Below are positions 59,125-64,000 of a stretch of 64,000 bases of DNA, piece after piece. Source of the DNA: an uncultured Lachnospiraceae bacterium (GTDB taxonomy: Bacteria; Bacillota; Clostridia; Lachnospirales; Lachnospiraceae). The notes beneath the pieces were generated by a model. That model had not been told where the DNA came from and did no database searches. It saw only the letters and a program-made list of their open reading frames with translations. The position numbers and the translations under genes are program-made. Numbering within the stretch: position 1 is the first letter of the stretch; the number at the start of each line of letters is the position of its first letter. The stretch spans positions 94,692-158,691 of the forward strand of contig CAKRFU010000005.1 of assembly GCA_934320845.1 (NCBI GenBank), given 5' to 3'.

Positions 59125-59440
59125 ATCAAGTTTGTGTCAAGTGTGCGCAGACACAAATCTTGTGTGTGAAAAATCGGATTTTTCATAATAAAATCCTGCA
59201 TATATGGATTTTTCACACTATATTTCCTCCAAACTTCATTATGATGCAAGGGTCAAAAGCAGATAGCAATGTATATTTACATACAAATTGCTATCTGGTG
59301 GCTTGACCCGCCAAACACCGACAAGTAGCAGATTTGCTTGCAAATATGCGGGATTGGAGGTGTTTGCAGGATTGCGAAAATTGCACAGCAATGAAGCAAT
59401 CCGTGGCATTAGTTGGGTCAAAATACCTTTTGACCCCAAC
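59125..59440. repeat. Dense palindromic intergenic segment
   Basis: At least five hairpins follow one another: TTTGTGTC/GACACAAA; GTGTGAAAAATC/GATTTTTCACAC; a long stem with GGGTCAA/TTGACCC outside and GATAGCAAT/ATTGCTATC inside; GGATTGC/GCAATCC; and GTTGGGTCAAAA/TTTTGACCCCAAC. The gap 59090-59553 holds no credible gene. It resembles a mosaic of non-autonomous palindromic repeats. Confidence 0.65.
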
Positions 59441-59553
59441 ATCTTAATTATATAAATATTATTTCACATTCATAATAATTTATACAATTGCGTCGAGTTT
59501 TTTTGTGTACTATAGAAAATGCAGTTTGGGCAATATAGCAATTATTCGTTGTA

Positions 59554-60552
59554 TTAGTTCAGTTCATCTCTTATCTTCTTAACAAGCGGTCCCGCCTGTT
59601 CCATCATATTTGATATATCTTCATATAAAAATCCCTTTTTGGTAGTCATGCTCTTAAAGCTGTCTATCTTACGCATTATATTCTCATATCTTTCATTATT
59701 TGATTCCATATCATTTCTTATATCATTTACCTGCGTACTGCATCTCTCAACAGCCTGTGTAATACCTGCTCTCGCAGTTTGTGTTTCCGAAACAGAATCA
59801 ACTATATCCATAAATACATCCTGCGCTTTGTTCACCTGGCTCTTTGTGGAATCCAATGTCTCATTTGCACTTTTTATTGAATCGGTAAGTCTTTCCGAGC
59901 TGCTCTCAAGCCCTTCCATACTCTTGTCAACATCTGCTACAAGTTCTTTTATATTATGTGAAAGCCCTGTAACTTCCTGTGCAACAACTGCAAATCCTTT
60001 ACCATGTTCACCTGCTCTTGCTGCTTCGATAGAAGCATTTAAAGCGAGAAGATTTGTCTTATTAGCTACGGCTATAATTCCTGCCATAGCGGTTTTTATC
60101 TCATCAAAACGCTCTTTGAATTCATCATATATTGCAGAAATCTTCTTAAATTCGTCCTCAACATCGTTTGTACTGCTTATAAGTAAATTCATGTCATCAC
60201 GCGCATTTTCCGATTGTTCATTGATGTTATTTATCATATCATTAAAATCACCCGACATGTTTTCAATATTTATAAACTCATCTCCAAAATCTGAAATTGT
60301 CTCATGAAATGCTCTATTATCATTAAGCACATCCTCATAAGCCTGCTTGACTTTGTCAATTTCCGTAATTGATTTGATTTCCTCATCAGCCAGAGCTTCT
60401 TTCTTTTCAAGCACAACCCTGCTCAGATACTCCATAGAATCAAGATATTCATTTACATCTTTTCCCGATGTTTTTGAGTTTTCGTTATTTACAGCATTAA
60501 CACTGATTTTTTCTGATAAATTATCTTCCCTGTTTTTCTTCCTTCCAAACAT
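59554..60552 (-). CDS. Soluble methyl-accepting chemotaxis-type signalling protein
   Basis: 332 residues from the ATG of [10 protein letters not shown], behind GAGGG; an upstream ATG adds 7 residues. No membrane helix. The signalling hairpin is clear: [20 protein letters not shown] followed by [11 protein letters not shown]. Flanks are coiled coil. There is no recognised sensor domain, so it probably takes its signal from the FIST protein encoded immediately upstream. Confidence 0.88.
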   Translation of the reverse strand: MFGRKKNREDNLSEKISVNAVNNENSKTSGKDVNEYLDSMEYLSRVVLEKKEALADEEIKSITEIDKVKQAYEDVLNDNRAFHETISDFGDEFINIENMSGDFNDMINNINEQSENARDDMNLLISSTNDVEDEFKKISAIYDEFKERFDEIKTAMAGIIAVANKTNLLALNASIEAARAGEHGKGFAVVAQEVTGLSHNIKELVADVDKSMEGLESSSERLTDSIKSANETLDSTKSQVNKAQDVFMDIVDSVSETQTARAGITQAVERCSTQVNDIRNDMESNNERYENIMRKIDSFKSMTTKKGFLYEDISNMMEQAGPLVKKIRDELN

Positions 60553-60637
60553 ACTTTTAGCCCTCATTTTCATTGTTCAATACTTATCTGTTATCAATAA
60601 TTACATGGTTACTTAGATAAATTTTCTATATCTTTCT

Positions 60638-61726
60638 CTACTCAAATACTGCACAAACCATAGTCTGATTTACATGCTGGTTATTAAACTGTTCTCCACC
60701 GCCTATGATTCCGACATGATTTCCAAGCTTTGCCATATCATGCACATATGTATCAAAATATTTTTCCTGCTGATATAAAAGATATCTGTATATGCAGTCA
60801 ATTGAAAATACAAGTGATATTTTCGAAAACGAAGCTTTTATGCTCTCTCTGTTACTTTGTTCAATCTCCTTGTAATCACCTAATGACAGAAAATATATAC
60901 AATCATTTTTGTTAATTCTCTTATAATTGTACAATGCACCCCTTGAATCCATATCCATCATAGAAGAAATATAAACCTCATCTCCAACAGCACGTCCCAT
61001 CGGATTGTTAAAAACATTCTCAACTATTTTATTTTTTGGAACTCCTACCTCATTGCTGTATACATCTGCAGCCGGTCTGCCGTCAAGTTCTATAACCGCT
61101 TTCTTCAAAGTATCAACTTTACTTGCAAAATGATATTTATCTGTTTTTTTCTCATAGATATTTTCTTTAAATACACCAACTTTTCCTGTCGTATTTTTGA
61201 TAATTGCATAGACACATGCATCCTCAAAAACTCTGCCATTGTATGCAACAACAGGCTTTTTCCCGTCAGGTGCACCAAATACTGTACCTCCGGCAAGTTT
61301 TACCCCCCTTTTCTCGAGACATGAATTGAATGTTGTGACAAGCTTTTCCTCATCATTAGTACAAAATTCAATACACACAGTATTTTCTCTGCCCGGGGAA
61401 ACTCTGTTTACCTTTTCATTTACCTCTCCTATTGCTGCCACCGGACATAGACTTATATCCTTTATAACACCACATTCTGTTTTTGCATCATCGTATAAAC
61501 CAAGAACAACTAAAGAATCATCCCCATACTCTCCGTTTGCCAGCTTTGTTCCAAGAGTTCCGATACAAGGTATCCCTTTAAACCTCTGTTCCAAAATCTC
61601 TGCTGTCTCTCTTATTTGAGAAAATGAACTCAAAAATATTATCGCTGACGGATTTCCAATCCCGTTAACAGCATCTCTGACAGCATCATTAACATTTCCT
61701 TTTCCAATCCCTACATATGATCTCAT
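60638..61726 (-). CDS. FIST domain sensor protein
   Basis: 362 residues. The N-terminal half (IIFLSSFSQIRETAEILEQR, IPCIGTLGTKLANGEYGDDS) and the C-terminal half (AVGDEVYISSMMDMDSRG, ending GGGEQFNNQHVNQTMVCAVF) match FIST_N and FIST_C. These bind small ligands and are often paired with chemotaxis-type or GGDEF proteins. Soluble. Confidence 0.85.
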   Translation of the reverse strand: MRSYVGIGKGNVNDAVRDAVNGIGNPSAIIFLSSFSQIRETAEILEQRFKGIPCIGTLGTKLANGEYGDDSLVVLGLYDDAKTECGVIKDISLCPVAAIGEVNEKVNRVSPGRENTVCIEFCTNDEEKLVTTFNSCLEKRGVKLAGGTVFGAPDGKKPVVAYNGRVFEDACVYAIIKNTTGKVGVFKENIYEKKTDKYHFASKVDTLKKAVIELDGRPAADVYSNEVGVPKNKIVENVFNNPMGRAVGDEVYISSMMDMDSRGALYNYKRINKNDCIYFLSLGDYKEIEQSNRESIKASFSKISLVFSIDCIYRYLLYQQEKYFDTYVHDMAKLGNHVGIIGGGEQFNNQHVNQTMVCAVFE

Positions 61727-61919
61727 TTATCCCTCCGTCTAATGTCAAATATACTACACTTGTGTTGTTTTTTAACAAATAACATATTAAGTATAAACTA
61801 TATACGGATAAATTTAAAGTACAAAAATTCTAATTTCACCACACCTATAAAAAAGCATTATCAATCATAAATCTGTGCACAAAAAAAGAGCATTCACCGT
61901 TAATCAATTTAAAACAGTT

Positions 61920-62612
61920 TTACTCTTTTTTGTTTTTTAATATATAATTTTTAATCTGATTTCTAAGCCTGCTCCATTTATCCGGATTTTTCACATAATA
62001 AAGCGGACAAAGTTTACCTGTAACATCATAATGTCTGATAATATCAGAATTTTCAATTTGATATTTAGCACATAACCATCCTGCAAGTTTTATCACAGAA
62101 TTATATGTTTTCTTTGAAAATTTGCCTGAACTATCCGGATGACAACATTCGATTGATATGGTGTCTGAATTTCTATTGTTTGAAGCATATGAAATCTCAT
62201 TTAACGGAATGCATTGTACAATAGTTCCATCCAATCCGATTATAAAATGACTGCTCACCTTATTTGCTGTATCGTCAGATAAATTTTTTCTGCTCTCAAA
62301 ATAATTTCTGTTCGCCATAGCATCAGTCCCCGGATTTGCCGTATAATGAATAACTATGCCTTTTATTTTCCTAAGTTTTATTCCCGGTCTTGAATTTTTA
62401 TTTACAGTAAGCAATGCCTTTTTAATATTTGGTTTTGGAACCATATACTGTTCGTAATTTATTCTGCTGCTCTCAGTGACGCCTCTTTTGGTGAATGCAG
62501 ATTTTACAAGCATAAATACGACTGTCATTATAATACATATAACAACAGCCGTACCCCACATTTTTAATACTTTCAATCTGCGGCGACGCTTCGCTTTTGA
62601 AAGTTTTTTCAT
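61920..62612 (-). CDS. Membrane-anchored N-acetylmuramoyl-L-alanine amidase (Amidase_2)
   Basis: 230 residues. One N-terminal membrane helix (AVVICIIMTVVFMLVKSAF) after a basic stretch. The Amidase_2/PGRP domain has zinc ligands in GIVIHYTAN, IRHYDVTGK and the Cys in LCPLYYV. It cleaves peptidoglycan stem peptides. It starts 6 bp after the guaB stop, so both are co-transcribed. Confidence 0.88.
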   Translation of the reverse strand: MKKLSKAKRRRRLKVLKMWGTAVVICIIMTVVFMLVKSAFTKRGVTESSRINYEQYMVPKPNIKKALLTVNKNSRPGIKLRKIKGIVIHYTANPGTDAMANRNYFESRKNLSDDTANKVSSHFIIGLDGTIVQCIPLNEISYASNNRNSDTISIECCHPDSSGKFSKKTYNSVIKLAGWLCAKYQIENSDIIRHYDVTGKLCPLYYVKNPDKWSRLRNQIKNYILKNKKE

Positions 62613-62617
62613 ATATT

Positions 62618-64000
<1,383 letters not shown>

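Noticed and set aside
59239..59442. 67-codon minus ORF in the palindromic segment
   Set aside because: It is made of the hairpin repeats themselves and lacks a ribosome site.

Overview
The window is low-GC Firmicutes DNA. Gene content (ppx-ppk1, deoB-cdd-udp, MacB-type ABC fusions, lrgAB, a FIST protein) and AGGAGG-type ribosome binding sites point to a Lachnospiraceae-like clostridium. That placement is inference; no marker gene was searched.

Positions 1 to about 43.3 kb are a siphovirus-type prophage whose left end lies outside the window. From left to right: early genes on the minus strand (AAA ATPase, two-OB-fold SSB, antirepressor); an immunity region (Cro-like gene, divergent repressor and ImmA-like peptidase, operators at 3451 and 3731); lysis genes; tail genes; tape measure; neck genes; capsid, scaffold and portal; a MuF protein with a C-terminal toxin domain; large terminase; tRNA-Glu and tRNA-Asp; a probable small terminase; hicBA; an HTH gene; and a tyrosine recombinase. 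Late genes run leftward on the minus strand. The right boundary lies near 43.78 kb, where the 5' end of a SpoIID-like/peptidoglycan-binding gene is missing, consistent with integration into that gene.

The most striking content is a set of antirepressor modules inserted between the late genes, at 12.6-16.9, 30.2-33.2 and 35.6-37.9 kb. Four copies of one core layout are visible. On the minus strand a small ribbon-helix-helix (RHH) gene, or in one case an 8-codon ORF, precedes an antirepressor gene. Between them, on the plus strand, lies a short transcription unit with a TTGNNN / 17 bp / TANNAT promoter, a palindrome centred just past the -10 box, and an intrinsic terminator whose stem abuts the RHH stop codon. 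This resembles P22 immI (Arc/Mnt, ant, Sar antisense RNA). Two of the cassettes also carry a convergent XRE regulator plus an exported or membrane-anchored protein, and two carry a nearly identical 640 bp block. A related orphan unit lies at the 3' end of the MuF-toxin gene, and a longer, leader-peptide-bearing unit lies upstream of the antirepressor at 2.3-3.0 kb.

Many intrinsic terminators face the direction of late transcription, so the late operon probably needs antitermination or several internal promoters. The tail genes show a classical -1 frameshift chaperone pair and an unexpected in-frame extension after the UGA of the major tail gene.

From 43.8 kb to the right edge the DNA is host chromosome: exopolyphosphatase and polyphosphate kinase; a nucleoside-salvage operon (udp-cdd-deoB); two ATPase-permease fusions; lrgA-lrgB with a kinase-like protein and a GntR/FCD regulator whose likely operator overlaps the lrg promoter; a ferredoxin; a densely palindromic intergenic segment; a soluble chemotaxis-type signalling protein beside a FIST sensor; an Amidase_2 protein; and guaB, cut by the window edge.
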